Positions 25,957-34,008 of a DNA stretch of 35,490 nucleotides are shown in pieces (position 1 is the first letter of the stretch; every line of letters starts with the position of its first letter). A program made the translations under genes and the position numbers. Origin of the DNA: an uncultured Actinomycetes bacterium (lineage in GTDB: Bacteria; Actinomycetota; Actinomycetes; Nanopelagicales; Nanopelagicaceae); assembly GCA_903865885.1 (NCBI GenBank), contig CAIPLJ010000163.1, positions 1 to 35,490 of the forward strand, in the 5' to 3' direction. A model generated the notes under the pieces. It was not told where the DNA came from. It saw only the letters and a list, made by a program, of their open reading frames with translations, and searched no databases.

Positions 25957-26349
25957 GTGTTGACGCTCTTCTCACTTGCCACCATTGCAATCTTTGATCT
26001 CATAACCCATCGCATTCCAAACCTACTTTTGCTACTCCTTCTTATTTCAGCACTTCTATCGGGAGAATTGTCGGTACATCTTCTCTATGGGTTTGTAGTC
26101 TGCACTCTTGCTCTAGGTGGCTATCTCTTCTTCGGACTAGGGGCGGGCGATGTCAAGCTTGTCTCTCTCATCGCTTTCTTCTTAACGCCGAGAAATCAGA
26201 TCATCAATTACTGGTTCCTCGTATCAATGATTGGTCTCGTGCTGATAGCCATTCACTTCGCTCTATCGCGGACAATCAAAGGAAATATCGCTCTTGCACC
26301 GGCTCTCTGTGGTGCAGTTCTCTGTATTTCATGGGTGGGGGCCATTTAA
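25957..26349 (+). CDS. A24-type prepilin peptidase-like membrane protein
   Basis: A 130-residue, very hydrophobic protein with the two aspartyl protease motifs of the A24 family: FDLITHRIPN (D14) and GLGAGDVKL (D65). Four or more TM segments are predicted by eye. The N-terminal methyltransferase domain of full PilD proteins is absent, so it is a short CpaA/TadV-like form that would trim type IV pilin or Flp-like prepilins. No pilin or pilus gene is in the window, so its substrate is unknown. Start is GTG 25957, or TTG 25960. The gene sits between aroE and aroC, inside the shikimate cluster. Confidence 0.82.
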   Translation: MLTLFSLATIAIFDLITHRIPNLLLLLLLISALLSGELSVHLLYGFVVCTLALGGYLFFGLGAGDVKLVSLIAFFLTPRNQIINYWFLVSMIGLVLIAIHFALSRTIKGNIALAPALCGAVLCISWVGAI

Positions 26350-26383
26350 TTACGCTCATATCTCAGCGCTTTTCTGCGACAAT

Positions 26384-27571
26384 ATGCACATGCGTTGGAT
26401 TACTGCAGGCGAATCACATGGCCAAGCCCTCTCGGCAATCGTTGAGGGAGTACCTGCTCATGTCGAAGTCACCACTGCAGATATAGATTTTCACTTAGCA
26501 AGACGCCGTCTTGGTGTTGGCCGCGGTGCACGTCAGAATTTTGAAGCAGATAAGGTCACGATTCTTGGTGGCGTACGTCTAGGAATCACACAGGGCGGAC
26601 CAATCTCGATTCAGGTGGGAAATAGCGAGTGGCCAAAATGGGAAAAGGTGATGTCCGCCGATCCCGTTCCTGCATCAGAGATCGAAAACTTAGCTCGCAA
26701 TGCGCCACTTTCGCGTCCGCGACCAGGACATGCGGATTTAGTAGGAATGCAAAAATATAATTTTGATGATGCACGCGCCATTCTTGAACGTGCAAGTGCT
26801 CGCGAAACCGCAGCACGTGTCGCGCTCGGTGCAATCGCTCGCAATTTTCTAGAACAGAGCGTGGGAATCACCATTTTGAGCCATGTTCTTTCGATTGGAT
26901 CAGCGCGAGTTCCCGACAATTATCCACTTCCACTAGCTACTGATATGAAGCGCATCGATGAGGATCCTGTTCGTTGCAGTGATCCTGCAACGAGTGCGGC
27001 AATGATTGCTGAGATTGAATCTGCCCATGCTGATGGAGACACACTCGGAGGCGTCTGTGAAGTTCTTGCCTACAACCTTCCGCCCGGTCTTGGATCTCAT
27101 GTCCATTGGGATCGTAGGCTCGATGCTCGTCTTGCTGGTGCAATGATGGGAATTCAAGCAATCAAGGGTGTAGAAATTGGTGACGGTTTCAGGACTGCAA
27201 CGCGTAGAGGCTCTGTCGCACATGATGAAATTGAACGTGGTTCAGATGGTGCAATCCATCGACGCACAGATCGTGCCGGAGGCACTGAAGGTGGAATGTC
27301 TAACGGTGAAATCTTGCGCATATCCGTCGCTATGAAACCCATCTCTACTGTCCCGAAAGCACTCGACACGATTGATGTAAAGACAGGCGAGGCTGCAAAA
27401 GCGATTAATCAACGTTCAGATGTCTGCGCAGTTCCTGCAGCAGGAGTGGTCGCAGAGGCGATGGCAGCGCTTGTCTTAGCAGAAGCGGTACTTGAAAAGT
27501 TTGGTGGGGATTCAGTGCAAGAGACTCGTCGTAATTACGAGTCGTATATGAAGAATCTACGATTTAAGTAA
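26384..27571 (+). CDS. aroC: Chorismate synthase
   Basis: FMN-dependent enzyme converting EPSP to chorismate, the last step of the shikimate pathway. Signatures are RWITAGESHGQALSAIVEG at the N-terminus, RRRLGVGRGARQNFEAD, and RPGHADLVGMQKY, and near the C-terminus TDRAGGTEGGMSNGE and RSDVCAVPAAGVVAEAM. ATG 26384 gives about 395 residues; ATG 26390 is also possible (MRWITAGESHG). The frame is open upstream within the peptidase gene. There is no clear ribosome binding site. Confidence 0.96.
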   Translation: MHMRWITAGESHGQALSAIVEGVPAHVEVTTADIDFHLARRRLGVGRGARQNFEADKVTILGGVRLGITQGGPISIQVGNSEWPKWEKVMSADPVPASEIENLARNAPLSRPRPGHADLVGMQKYNFDDARAILERASARETAARVALGAIARNFLEQSVGITILSHVLSIGSARVPDNYPLPLATDMKRIDEDPVRCSDPATSAAMIAEIESAHADGDTLGGVCEVLAYNLPPGLGSHVHWDRRLDARLAGAMMGIQAIKGVEIGDGFRTATRRGSVAHDEIERGSDGAIHRRTDRAGGTEGGMSNGEILRISVAMKPISTVPKALDTIDVKTGEAAKAINQRSDVCAVPAAGVVAEAMAALVLAEAVLEKFGGDSVQETRRNYESYMKNLRFK

Positions 27572-27577
27572 GTCGCC

Positions 27578-28084
27578 ATGCCACCGCGTCTCATATTGAT
27601 AGGACCGATGGGTTCGGGCAAAACGACTATCGGTAAGCTGATTGCGACCAAATTCAATCTGCCTTTTCGCGATACCGATCACATCATTGAGCAAGAAAAC
27701 GGCAAGAGCGTTTCCGAAATATTCCTCGAAGATGGTGAAGATAAGTTCCGCGCCCTCGAGAAGTCAGTTCTACGTAAAGAGTTATTGAGCGACGACACCA
27801 TTTTGGCTCTGGGAGGCGGTGCGCCAATATCGATCGATGCACAATCAGCGCTGAAAGCGATCGCATCCCCAGTGATCTATTTTGATATCTCACTCGCATC
27901 GGTAGCGCCACGAATTGGGTTTAATCGCGATAGACCACTACTTCTCAATAATCCACGTGGGCAATGGGAGCTTCTTATGCAAGAGCGTCGCCCTATCTAT
28001 GAAGCAATCGCAGATAGGGTAATTGATGTGAATGCTAAGTCTGAGAGCGATATCGTCGATGAGATTCTCATGGTGATCTCATGA
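27578..28084 (+). CDS. aroK: Shikimate kinase
   Basis: Phosphorylates shikimate with ATP. The P-loop is GPMGSGKTTIGK near residue 9, the shikimate-binding region is DTDHIIEQENG, then EDKFRALEKSVL and LGGGAP, with NRDRPLL in the lid region. Length is 168 residues. It starts 6 bases after aroC and overlaps aroB by 4 bases (ATGA), as in other actinobacterial aroCKB clusters. Confidence 0.96.
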   Translation: MPPRLILIGPMGSGKTTIGKLIATKFNLPFRDTDHIIEQENGKSVSEIFLEDGEDKFRALEKSVLRKELLSDDTILALGGGAPISIDAQSALKAIASPVIYFDISLASVAPRIGFNRDRPLLLNNPRGQWELLMQERRPIYEAIADRVIDVNAKSESDIVDEILMVIS

Positions 28085-29136
28085 AGACGATACATATCTC
28101 AGCCGATCGCGAGTACGACGTTCTCATAGACGCGCCCTATCTAGAACATCTCAAGGCGGCTTCTATTTCTCGCTCACGTGTCGGAATTTTTTTCAGCGCC
28201 ACTATGAAGGATGCGATTCCACGTATCGAAGGTGTCGATGCCGAGTTCTTCTACTTTCCCATCCCAGATGGTGAAGCAGGCAAGAGCGTTGATACTTTGC
28301 GACAGAGCTGGGATTGGTTAGGTGCGGCAGGGTTCACTCGTGACGATCTCATTGTTGGCATCGGGGGAGGCGCAGTCACTGACTTTGCAGGATTTGCTGC
28401 GGCGAGTTGGTTACGTGGAATTGATTGGATAGCTGTTCCCACAACGATTGCCGGGATGGTCGATGCTGCAATCGGTGGCAAGACCGGCATTAATAGCGAT
28501 TACGGAAAGAACCTCATCGGTGCATTCCATTCGCCCATATCAGTGGTCATCGATCCGCATTGGCTCGCAACACTCTCCGATCGTGACTTCCGTGCCGGAC
28601 TTGCTGAAGTAATTAAATGTGGATTTATTCATGATGAAAAAATACTGACTGCGGTCAAAGGCAAGTCACTTGCAGAGATCCGTGCTTCTCGCGGACTGAC
28701 TGTCGAACTCATTGAGCGATCAGTACAAGTCAAAGCCGAGGTTGTTTCGGGAGATTTCAAAGAGAGTTTTGAGCGCGAAGTTCTCAATTACGGCCACACC
28801 TTTGGTCATGCTGTTGAACTGTTGTCGAAATATTCACTTCGTCATGGTGAGTGCGTCTCTATCGGCATGGCATTTATTGCATACCTGTCAGCTGAAATTG
28901 GGGTCATGAGTAAGGCTCTTCTCGAAGAACATCTCTCGGTTCTTTCAACGCTGGGATTACCCACAACGTATTCGCAAGGTCAGTGGCCTGAATTACTTGC
29001 TGCAATGAAACTTGATAAGAAATCTCGAGGAAGCGGACTTCGTTTCGTCGTGATCTCTGAGATTGGAAAGACACAACGCTTGGAGAATCCAATTGAAAGC
29101 GCGCTACTGGCCGCTTATGAGAAGGTATCCCAATGA
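28081..29136 (+). CDS. aroB: 3-dehydroquinate synthase
   Basis: NAD- and metal-dependent cyclisation of DAHP to 3-dehydroquinate. NAD-binding GIGGGAVTDFAGFAAASWLRG, then AVPTTIAGMVDAAIGGKTGI, and the metal-binding His region LNYGHTFGHAVE are seen, with E in AEVIKCGFIHD. Length is 351 residues. It overlaps both aroK and aroQ by 4 bases. Confidence 0.96.
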   Translation: MKTIHISADREYDVLIDAPYLEHLKAASISRSRVGIFFSATMKDAIPRIEGVDAEFFYFPIPDGEAGKSVDTLRQSWDWLGAAGFTRDDLIVGIGGGAVTDFAGFAAASWLRGIDWIAVPTTIAGMVDAAIGGKTGINSDYGKNLIGAFHSPISVVIDPHWLATLSDRDFRAGLAEVIKCGFIHDEKILTAVKGKSLAEIRASRGLTVELIERSVQVKAEVVSGDFKESFEREVLNYGHTFGHAVELLSKYSLRHGECVSIGMAFIAYLSAEIGVMSKALLEEHLSVLSTLGLPTTYSQGQWPELLAAMKLDKKSRGSGLRFVVISEIGKTQRLENPIESALLAAYEKVSQ

Positions 29137-29564
29137 AGGTTCTAGTTCTCAATGGCCCAAATCTTGGTCGTCTCGATATTCGTGATTCTTCGATTTATGG
29201 CGATATGTCCTATGCAGATCTTGTAGCGCATATTCATTCTGCGGCTAAGACGCATGGATTTGTGGCCGATGTTCGTCAGAGCAATGATGAGTCAGAGATT
29301 ATTGGGTGGCTTCATGAAGCCGCTGATACCAACACGCCAGTGATAATCAACCCAGCTGCTTTTACGCATTATTCCTATGCCATTCGTGATGCCGCCGAGA
29401 TGGTCACAGCTCCTCTGATTGAGGTACATCTTTCAAATCCACTATCTCGCGAAGAGTTTCGTCACACATCTGTAATCTCTGGAGTCGCCAATGGCACAAT
29501 CGGGGGATTCGGACCTAATTCATACGTGCTGGCTCTCATCGCTTTGAAGGCGCTGGTCGCCTAA
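29133..29564 (+). CDS. aroQ: 3-dehydroquinate dehydratase, type II
   Basis: Small dodecameric enzyme converting 3-dehydroquinate to 3-dehydroshikimate. The N-terminus is LVLNGPNLGRLDIRDSSIYG, with the catalytic Tyr; then IINPAAFTHYSYAIRDA with the catalytic His, and IEVHLSNPLSREEFRHTS. GPNLGRLD replaces the more usual GPNLNLLG. Length is 143 residues. ATG overlaps the aroB stop by 4 bases. With aroB, aroE, aroK and aroC this gives the pathway from DAHP to chorismate except for aroA, which is not in the window. Confidence 0.95.
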   Translation: MKVLVLNGPNLGRLDIRDSSIYGDMSYADLVAHIHSAAKTHGFVADVRQSNDESEIIGWLHEAADTNTPVIINPAAFTHYSYAIRDAAEMVTAPLIEVHLSNPLSREEFRHTSVISGVANGTIGGFGPNSYVLALIALKALVA

Positions 29565-29574
29565 CTCCATACGG

Positions 29575-29580
29575 TAAACT
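29575..29580 (+). promoter_or_regulatory. Possible -10 element upstream of efp
   Basis: TAAACT in the 64-base gap before efp. The same hexamer is a candidate -10 before pyrR. A transcript from here would have a leader of about 40 bases carrying a small hairpin. Confidence 0.3.
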
Positions 29581-29595
29581 CTGCGGTCTATTGTC

Positions 29596-29610
29596 CTTCG
29601 ATAAGCGAAG
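29596..29610 (+). other. Small hairpin in the efp leader
   Basis: CTTCG and CGAAG form a perfect 5-base stem around ATAAG, 18 bases before the efp GTG. It lies upstream of the TGGAG ribosome binding site. Whether it matters for expression is unknown. Confidence 0.3.
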
Positions 29611-29628
29611 ACATGAACTGGAGTTATC

Positions 29629-30189
29629 GTGGCAACAACAAATGATCTAAAAAATGGCATGACCCTCGACATCGAAGGTCAGTTATGGACCGTTGTTGAA
29701 TTCCAACATGTAAAGCCGGGTAAAGGTCCAGCATTTGTTCGCACAAAGCTCAAGCAAGTTATGACTGGAAAAGTTGTTGATAAGACTTTCAATGCTGGCG
29801 TAAAGATTGAAATAGCTATCCTTGAAAAGCGTGAAATGAACTTCCTCTATAAGGAGGGCGATGACTATGTATTCATGGATAACGTCAACTTTGATCAGAT
29901 GAATATCTCAGAGGCGACCATCGGCGATGCAGTTAACTACATGCTTGAGAATACTGAGGCAATCGTCGCTATCCACGAAGGCAACCCTCTCTATATCGAA
30001 CTTCCTGCCTCTGTCCCACTTAAGATTACGTACACTGAACCCGGACTACAGGGTGATCGCTCATCAGGTGGCACAAAGCCTGCAACTGTCGAAACTGGAA
30101 TTCAAATTCAAGTGCCTCTCTTTATCAAGCAAGATGAAATCGTTCTCGTTGATACACGCGATGGTTCGTACCAGGGTCGCGCCAACTAG
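29629..30189 (+). CDS. efp: Translation elongation factor P
   Basis: tRNA-shaped factor that relieves ribosome stalling at consecutive prolines. The N-terminal KOW domain includes FQHVKPGKGPAFVRTKLK, with a Lys at the tip loop, and the C-terminal OB domains end with YKEGDDYVFMDNVNFDQ and LFIKQDEIVLVDTRDGSYQGR. Length is 186 residues. Start is GTG 29629, with TGGAG upstream. nusB starts on the last base of its stop. Confidence 0.97.
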   Translation: MATTNDLKNGMTLDIEGQLWTVVEFQHVKPGKGPAFVRTKLKQVMTGKVVDKTFNAGVKIEIAILEKREMNFLYKEGDDYVFMDNVNFDQMNISEATIGDAVNYMLENTEAIVAIHEGNPLYIELPASVPLKITYTEPGLQGDRSSGGTKPATVETGIQIQVPLFIKQDEIVLVDTRDGSYQGRAN

Positions 30190-30611
30190 TGTCAGCTCGC
30201 AGTAAGGCTCGTAAGCATGCGCTGGATCTGCTCTACGAAGCTGATATTCGCAACTCGTCTGCGCTGGATCTGCTCGCACTCAGAGATGTTCAAGAAGATG
30301 GGCCAGATGCTCGCCCCGTCCGTGATTTCACCAAGTTACTGATCGCTGGAATTACCGATAACAAACGCAAGATTGATGAATTGATTGCAACGTATGCCCA
30401 AGGCTGGGATATGGATCGATTGCCCGCTGTGGATCGAAATATCCTTCGCCTCGGAATTTATGAAATCGTCTGGAGCGCCGACCTCGATGATGGCATTGCG
30501 ATTGATGAAGCGCTCACACTAGCTAAAGATCTATCCACCGATGAATCAGCTGGATATATCCACGGAGTATTGGGTCGAATCTCGTCCATTAAAGAGAGCA
30601 TTGCAATCTAA
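30189..30611 (+). CDS. nusB: Transcription antitermination protein NusB
   Basis: RNA-binding factor of the rRNA antitermination complex. The sequence is all-helical, with RSKARKHALDLLYEADIR, then WDMDRLPAVDRNILRLGIYE and LAKDLSTDESAGYIHGVL, the family signatures. Length is 140 residues. Start GTG 30189 shares one base with the efp stop. It ends 14 bases from the convergent bldD gene. Confidence 0.94.
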   Translation: MSARSKARKHALDLLYEADIRNSSALDLLALRDVQEDGPDARPVRDFTKLLIAGITDNKRKIDELIATYAQGWDMDRLPAVDRNILRLGIYEIVWSADLDDGIAIDEALTLAKDLSTDESAGYIHGVLGRISSIKESIAI

Positions 30612-30625
30612 ATTCAGTCCTCGTA

Positions 30626-31120
30626 TCACCGTATAGCGAGTAGAACTCTTTGTTCATCGAGCCATTGCATAAGCTCGATATATTCCATATTGAGGATGTG
30701 CGCTAGGACTGTGCAATCGGAGCTACGTAGCGAGAGAACTTCGCCGTTCCAATCTTGACGAGACTCAACAATTGAACGGGTATATCTAGCTAGAATCGTA
30801 AATCGCTCACTGAATTCGTTCGGCAGTTGAGCGCGATTGCTTATTGTTCGAAGGTCGAACATCTTTCGGCCGGTATTCACATCTGTTGTATTTTTCTTAT
30901 CTGTGAAGAGCTGTGAGAGCGGAATCTCGTACAAGTTGGCAATCTCGATCGCGCGTTTGACGCTCAAGGTGCGTGAGCCGCGTTCGTAAGAACCCAGAAC
31001 CACTGCCTTAATTCGCCCCTGACTTACGCGCTCAACATCTAAGAGAGACCAACCACGCGCATGGCGCAATGTGCGTAACTTGGCGCTGATATCGGAGATG
31101 GTGACTGTGTCGGGGCTCAT
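30626..31120 (-). CDS. bldD: BldD-family transcription regulator, cyclic-di-GMP binding
   Basis: Residues 9-75 are a helix-turn-helix domain (LRTLRHARGWSLLDVERVSQ, then GRIKAVVLGSYERGSRTLSV) that closely matches BldD of Streptomyces. The C-terminal domain holds RQD at 121-123, eight residues, and RSSD at 132-135; this is the RxD-x8-RxxD signature that binds tetrameric cyclic-di-GMP in BldD. In Streptomyces BldD represses developmental genes. Here the organism probably does not sporulate, so targets are unknown. Position between nusB and pyrR is the same as in Streptomyces. A TATCGT hexamer 6 bases before the ATG suggests a leaderless transcript. Confidence 0.92.
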   Translation of the reverse strand: MSPDTVTISDISAKLRTLRHARGWSLLDVERVSQGRIKAVVLGSYERGSRTLSVKRAIEIANLYEIPLSQLFTDKKNTTDVNTGRKMFDLRTISNRAQLPNEFSERFTILARYTRSIVESRQDWNGEVLSLRSSDCTVLAHILNMEYIELMQWLDEQRVLLAIR

Positions 31121-31126
31121 GGGTGC

Positions 31127-31132
31127 ACGATA
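31127..31132 (-). promoter_or_regulatory. Putative leaderless -10 element for bldD
   Basis: On the minus strand TATCGT is followed by 6 bases and the ATG at 31120, with no ribosome binding site. No clear -35 is seen. Confidence 0.35.
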
Positions 31133-31186
31133 CGAGCTGGCGCATACACACCCAGATTGATTTCCACAGGTTGCGATATTCAGTGA

Positions 31187-31192
31187 TAAACT
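31187..31192 (+). promoter_or_regulatory. Possible -10 element for the pyr operon
   Basis: TAAACT, preceded by TGA, in the 124-base divergent gap between bldD and pyrR. Transcription starting about 7 bases later gives a leader of about 45 bases containing the PyrR-binding hairpin. Confidence 0.35.
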
Positions 31193-31213
31193 CCCGCCAA
31201 CATCCTTTAACGA

Positions 31214-31238
31214 CCCGTCCTGCGAGGCGGGGAAGGAG
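31214..31238 (+). promoter_or_regulatory. PyrR-binding RNA hairpin adjoining the pyrR ribosome binding site
   Basis: CCCG (31214-31217) and CGGG (28-31 of the same line, 31228-31231) form a stem enclosing TCCTGCGAGG, which fits the known PyrR binding-loop consensus UCCNGNGAGG exactly. The ribosome binding site GAAGGAG (31232-31238) begins at the next base, 6 bases before the ATG. No antiterminator/terminator pair is visible, so PyrR bound here would block ribosome access, as reported in mycobacteria. Confidence 0.75.
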
Positions 31239-31244
31239 ATTTAC

Positions 31245-31778
31245 ATGAGCCTTGCCCTGCCGGCGCCAGATATGGATCGCGCCATCACTCGTATTTCGCA
31301 TGAGATTCTTGAACGTAACTCTGGTTCAGAATCAATCACACTCTTAGGAATTCCCACACGGGGTGCCCACCTTGCTGCGCGAATCGCTGCCAAAATTGAG
31401 GCGATTGAAGGAAAAGCTGTTCAGTGCGGAACTCTCGATATCACGCTCCACCGCGATGATCTGCGCATGAGACCACCACGTGCACTGATGCCCACAACAA
31501 TTCCAGCGCTTGGGGTCGAAAACCGAAGTGTGATCCTTGTCGATGATGTTCTCTTCTCGGGCAGAACTATCCGAGCTGCACTCGATGCTCTGGGAGAGAT
31601 CGGACGTCCTGCTGCTGTGCAACTTGCCGTACTGATCGATCGTGGCCATCGACAGCTTCCGATACGCGCAGATTACGTGGGGAAGAATTTGCCCACATCG
31701 CTTTCTCAAATTATCAAGGTGCAGTTCACTGAATTAGATGGCGTGGACGAGGTTACTTTGGAAGAAGGTAACGCCTAA
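31245..31778 (+). CDS. pyrR: PyrR bifunctional pyr regulator/uracil phosphoribosyltransferase
   Basis: RNA-binding repressor of the pyr operon with UPRTase activity. The PRPP motif is SVILVDDVLFSGRTIRAA, and DRGHRQLPIRADYVGKN is the family signature near residues 132-148. It binds pyr mRNA when UMP is high. Length is 177 residues. ATG 31245 has a strong ribosome binding site directly next to a PyrR-binding hairpin, which suggests translational autoregulation. The stop overlaps pyrB by 1 base. Confidence 0.96.
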   Translation: MSLALPAPDMDRAITRISHEILERNSGSESITLLGIPTRGAHLAARIAAKIEAIEGKAVQCGTLDITLHRDDLRMRPPRALMPTTIPALGVENRSVILVDDVLFSGRTIRAALDALGEIGRPAAVQLAVLIDRGHRQLPIRADYVGKNLPTSLSQIIKVQFTELDGVDEVTLEEGNA

Positions 31779-32725
31779 TGCGACACCTACTATCGATAGC
31801 AGATCTCTCTGCAACGCAGGCGATTCAGATTCTCGATACTGCTGAAGAGCTCTCCCGAGTCTCGGATGGGCCAATGAAGAAGCTGCCAACTTTGCGCGGG
31901 CGCACAATAGTCAATCTCTTCGCTGAAGATTCAACGCGCACACGAATCTCTTTCGAGGCAGCGGCTAAAAGACTGTCGGCAGATGTCATCAACTTTTCTG
32001 CCAAAGGCTCCAGTGTGAGCAAAGGCGAATCACTGAAAGATACTGCGCAGACATTGCAGGCGATGGGCGCCGACGCTGTGATCATTCGACATAGCGCATC
32101 TGGTGCTGCTCAACGTTTAGCCGATAGCCAATGGATGACAGGCTCTGTCATTAATGCAGGAGATGGAACTCACGAGCACCCCAGCCAAGCTTTGTTGGAT
32201 GCATTTACGATACGCAAGAATCTCGTACGAGGTGGCAACGATCTCACAGGAATACGCGTTGCAATCGTGGGAGATATTATCCACTCGCGTGTAGCGCGCT
32301 CCAATGTCTTGCTCTTAACCAAACTTGGCGCACACGTCACACTCGTTGCACCGCCCACTCTTCTACCTGCAGGTGTTGAATCCTGGCCAGTAACAGTTGC
32401 ATACGATTTCGATTCAGTGATTGCAGATGTTGATGTTGTGATGATGCTACGAATACAACTAGAGCGTATGTCTGAGATGTTCTTCCCTAATGTGCGTGAA
32501 TATTCGCATTACTTTGGACTCAATCGCGATCGCCTCAAGATGATGAGGCCAAATGCGATAGTGATGCACCCGGGCCCAATGAATCGTGGACTTGAAATCA
32601 CTGCAGATAGCGCCGACAGTGCTCGCTCAGTGATCTTGCAGCAGGTTACAAATGGTGTCACTGTAAGAATGGCAATTCTCTACCTCTTACTTGCAGGTTC
32701 TCAAGAGTCAGGAGCTCAAGTATGA
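31778..32725 (+). CDS. pyrB: Aspartate carbamoyltransferase catalytic chain
   Basis: Joins carbamoyl phosphate and aspartate. The carbamoyl phosphate site is FAEDSTRTRISFEAAAKRL, then GDGTHEHPSQALLDAFT, and MHPGPMNRGLEI. Length is 315 residues, typical of the class without a PyrI regulatory chain; no pyrI is seen. It shares one base with pyrR and 4 bases with pyrC. Confidence 0.97.
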   Translation: MRHLLSIADLSATQAIQILDTAEELSRVSDGPMKKLPTLRGRTIVNLFAEDSTRTRISFEAAAKRLSADVINFSAKGSSVSKGESLKDTAQTLQAMGADAVIIRHSASGAAQRLADSQWMTGSVINAGDGTHEHPSQALLDAFTIRKNLVRGGNDLTGIRVAIVGDIIHSRVARSNVLLLTKLGAHVTLVAPPTLLPAGVESWPVTVAYDFDSVIADVDVVMMLRIQLERMSEMFFPNVREYSHYFGLNRDRLKMMRPNAIVMHPGPMNRGLEITADSADSARSVILQQVTNGVTVRMAILYLLLAGSQESGAQV

Positions 32726-34008
32726 CAACGTCCTATGTCATTAAAGGTGCAGTTCTGCCTCATGGAGCCAAGAGTGATATCGCAATAGCTGATGGCCTCA
32801 TCACACAAATGGCACCTGACCTCAATATCCCTGGGGCCACAGTAGTAAATGCAGCCAATGCAATAGTGCTGCCAGGACTTGTAGATCTTCATACCCATCT
32901 ACGTGAACCAGGAAAAGAAGATGCTGAGACAGTGCTCTCTGGTTCGCAGGCTGGAGTTCGTGGTGGTTATGTCGCACTCAGTGCGATGGCAAATACTTCA
33001 CCGGTTGCCGACACTGCCGGCGTTGTTGAACAAGTATTTCGTCTGGGACAGATTGCAGGACTACTCGATGTCTTTCCTATCGGCGCTGTTACAAAAGGTC
33101 TTGAAGGATTGGAACTTGCTGAGATAGGTGCCATGGCAGATTCTGCAGCCCGCGTCCGAGTCTTTAGCGATGATGGACATTGCGTCTTTGATCCTCTTGT
33201 CATGCGACGAGCCCTTGAATATGTAAAGAAATTTGATGGCGTCATTGCACAACATGCACAAGAGCCAAGACTTACCCAAGGTTCACAAATGAATGAGGGT
33301 TTTGTCTCCTCACAGCTGGGACTCAAAGGTTGGCCGGCAATTGCAGAAGAGGCCATCATCGCCCGCGATGTACTGCTTGCAGATCATGTTCAAGCACGAC
33401 TACACATCTGTCATCTCACAACAGCTGGGGGAGTCGAGATCATTCGCTGGGCAAAGCAACGTGGGATTCAAGTGACGGCTGAAGTAACTCCGCATCACTT
33501 ACTTCTCACTGATGAATTAGCGCGCAGTTATGATCCTGTATATAAGGTCAATCCTCCGCTTCGCACGGAATCTGATGTGATGGCTCTGCGTGAGGCGCTT
33601 GCTGACGGAACAATCGATATCGTTGCAACAGATCACGCCCCCCATCCTGCAGAAAGTAAAGAGTGCGAGTGGCAAGAAGCTTCCTTCGGAATGCTTGGCC
33701 TAGAGACAGCGTTATCGATTATCAATAAGACCATGGTCGAAACAAAGCTGATGGACTGGTCTGGAGTAGCGGAGAGAATGAGTATCACCCCTGCGCGTAT
33801 TGCACGTTATGAAAACCATGGTCGTGAAATCGCAGTGGGCGCACCAGCTAATCTGACTGTGATGAATCCGACCAAGACCTACCGCGTGGATAGAGACTTA
33901 GTTGCATCTCGAAGTCGCAATACTCCCTTCCATGGCATGGAACTTCCAGGGGTTGTCCTGGCTACCTTCTTCAATGGAAAGCTATCTTTTGAATCGAAGC
34001 AGCCATGA
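32722..34008 (+). CDS. pyrC: Dihydroorotase
   Basis: Zinc amidohydrolase that cyclises carbamoyl aspartate. The metal-binding HTH is at residues 57-59 in GLVDLHTHLREPGKED; later ligands are H in IAQHAQE, H in HICHLTTAGG, and D304 in ATDHAPH. Length is 428 residues, the type I form. It overlaps pyrB and carA by 4 bases each. Confidence 0.97.
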   Translation: MTTSYVIKGAVLPHGAKSDIAIADGLITQMAPDLNIPGATVVNAANAIVLPGLVDLHTHLREPGKEDAETVLSGSQAGVRGGYVALSAMANTSPVADTAGVVEQVFRLGQIAGLLDVFPIGAVTKGLEGLELAEIGAMADSAARVRVFSDDGHCVFDPLVMRRALEYVKKFDGVIAQHAQEPRLTQGSQMNEGFVSSQLGLKGWPAIAEEAIIARDVLLADHVQARLHICHLTTAGGVEIIRWAKQRGIQVTAEVTPHHLLLTDELARSYDPVYKVNPPLRTESDVMALREALADGTIDIVATDHAPHPAESKECEWQEASFGMLGLETALSIINKTMVETKLMDWSGVAERMSITPARIARYENHGREIAVGAPANLTVMNPTKTYRVDRDLVASRSRNTPFHGMELPGVVLATFFNGKLSFESKQP

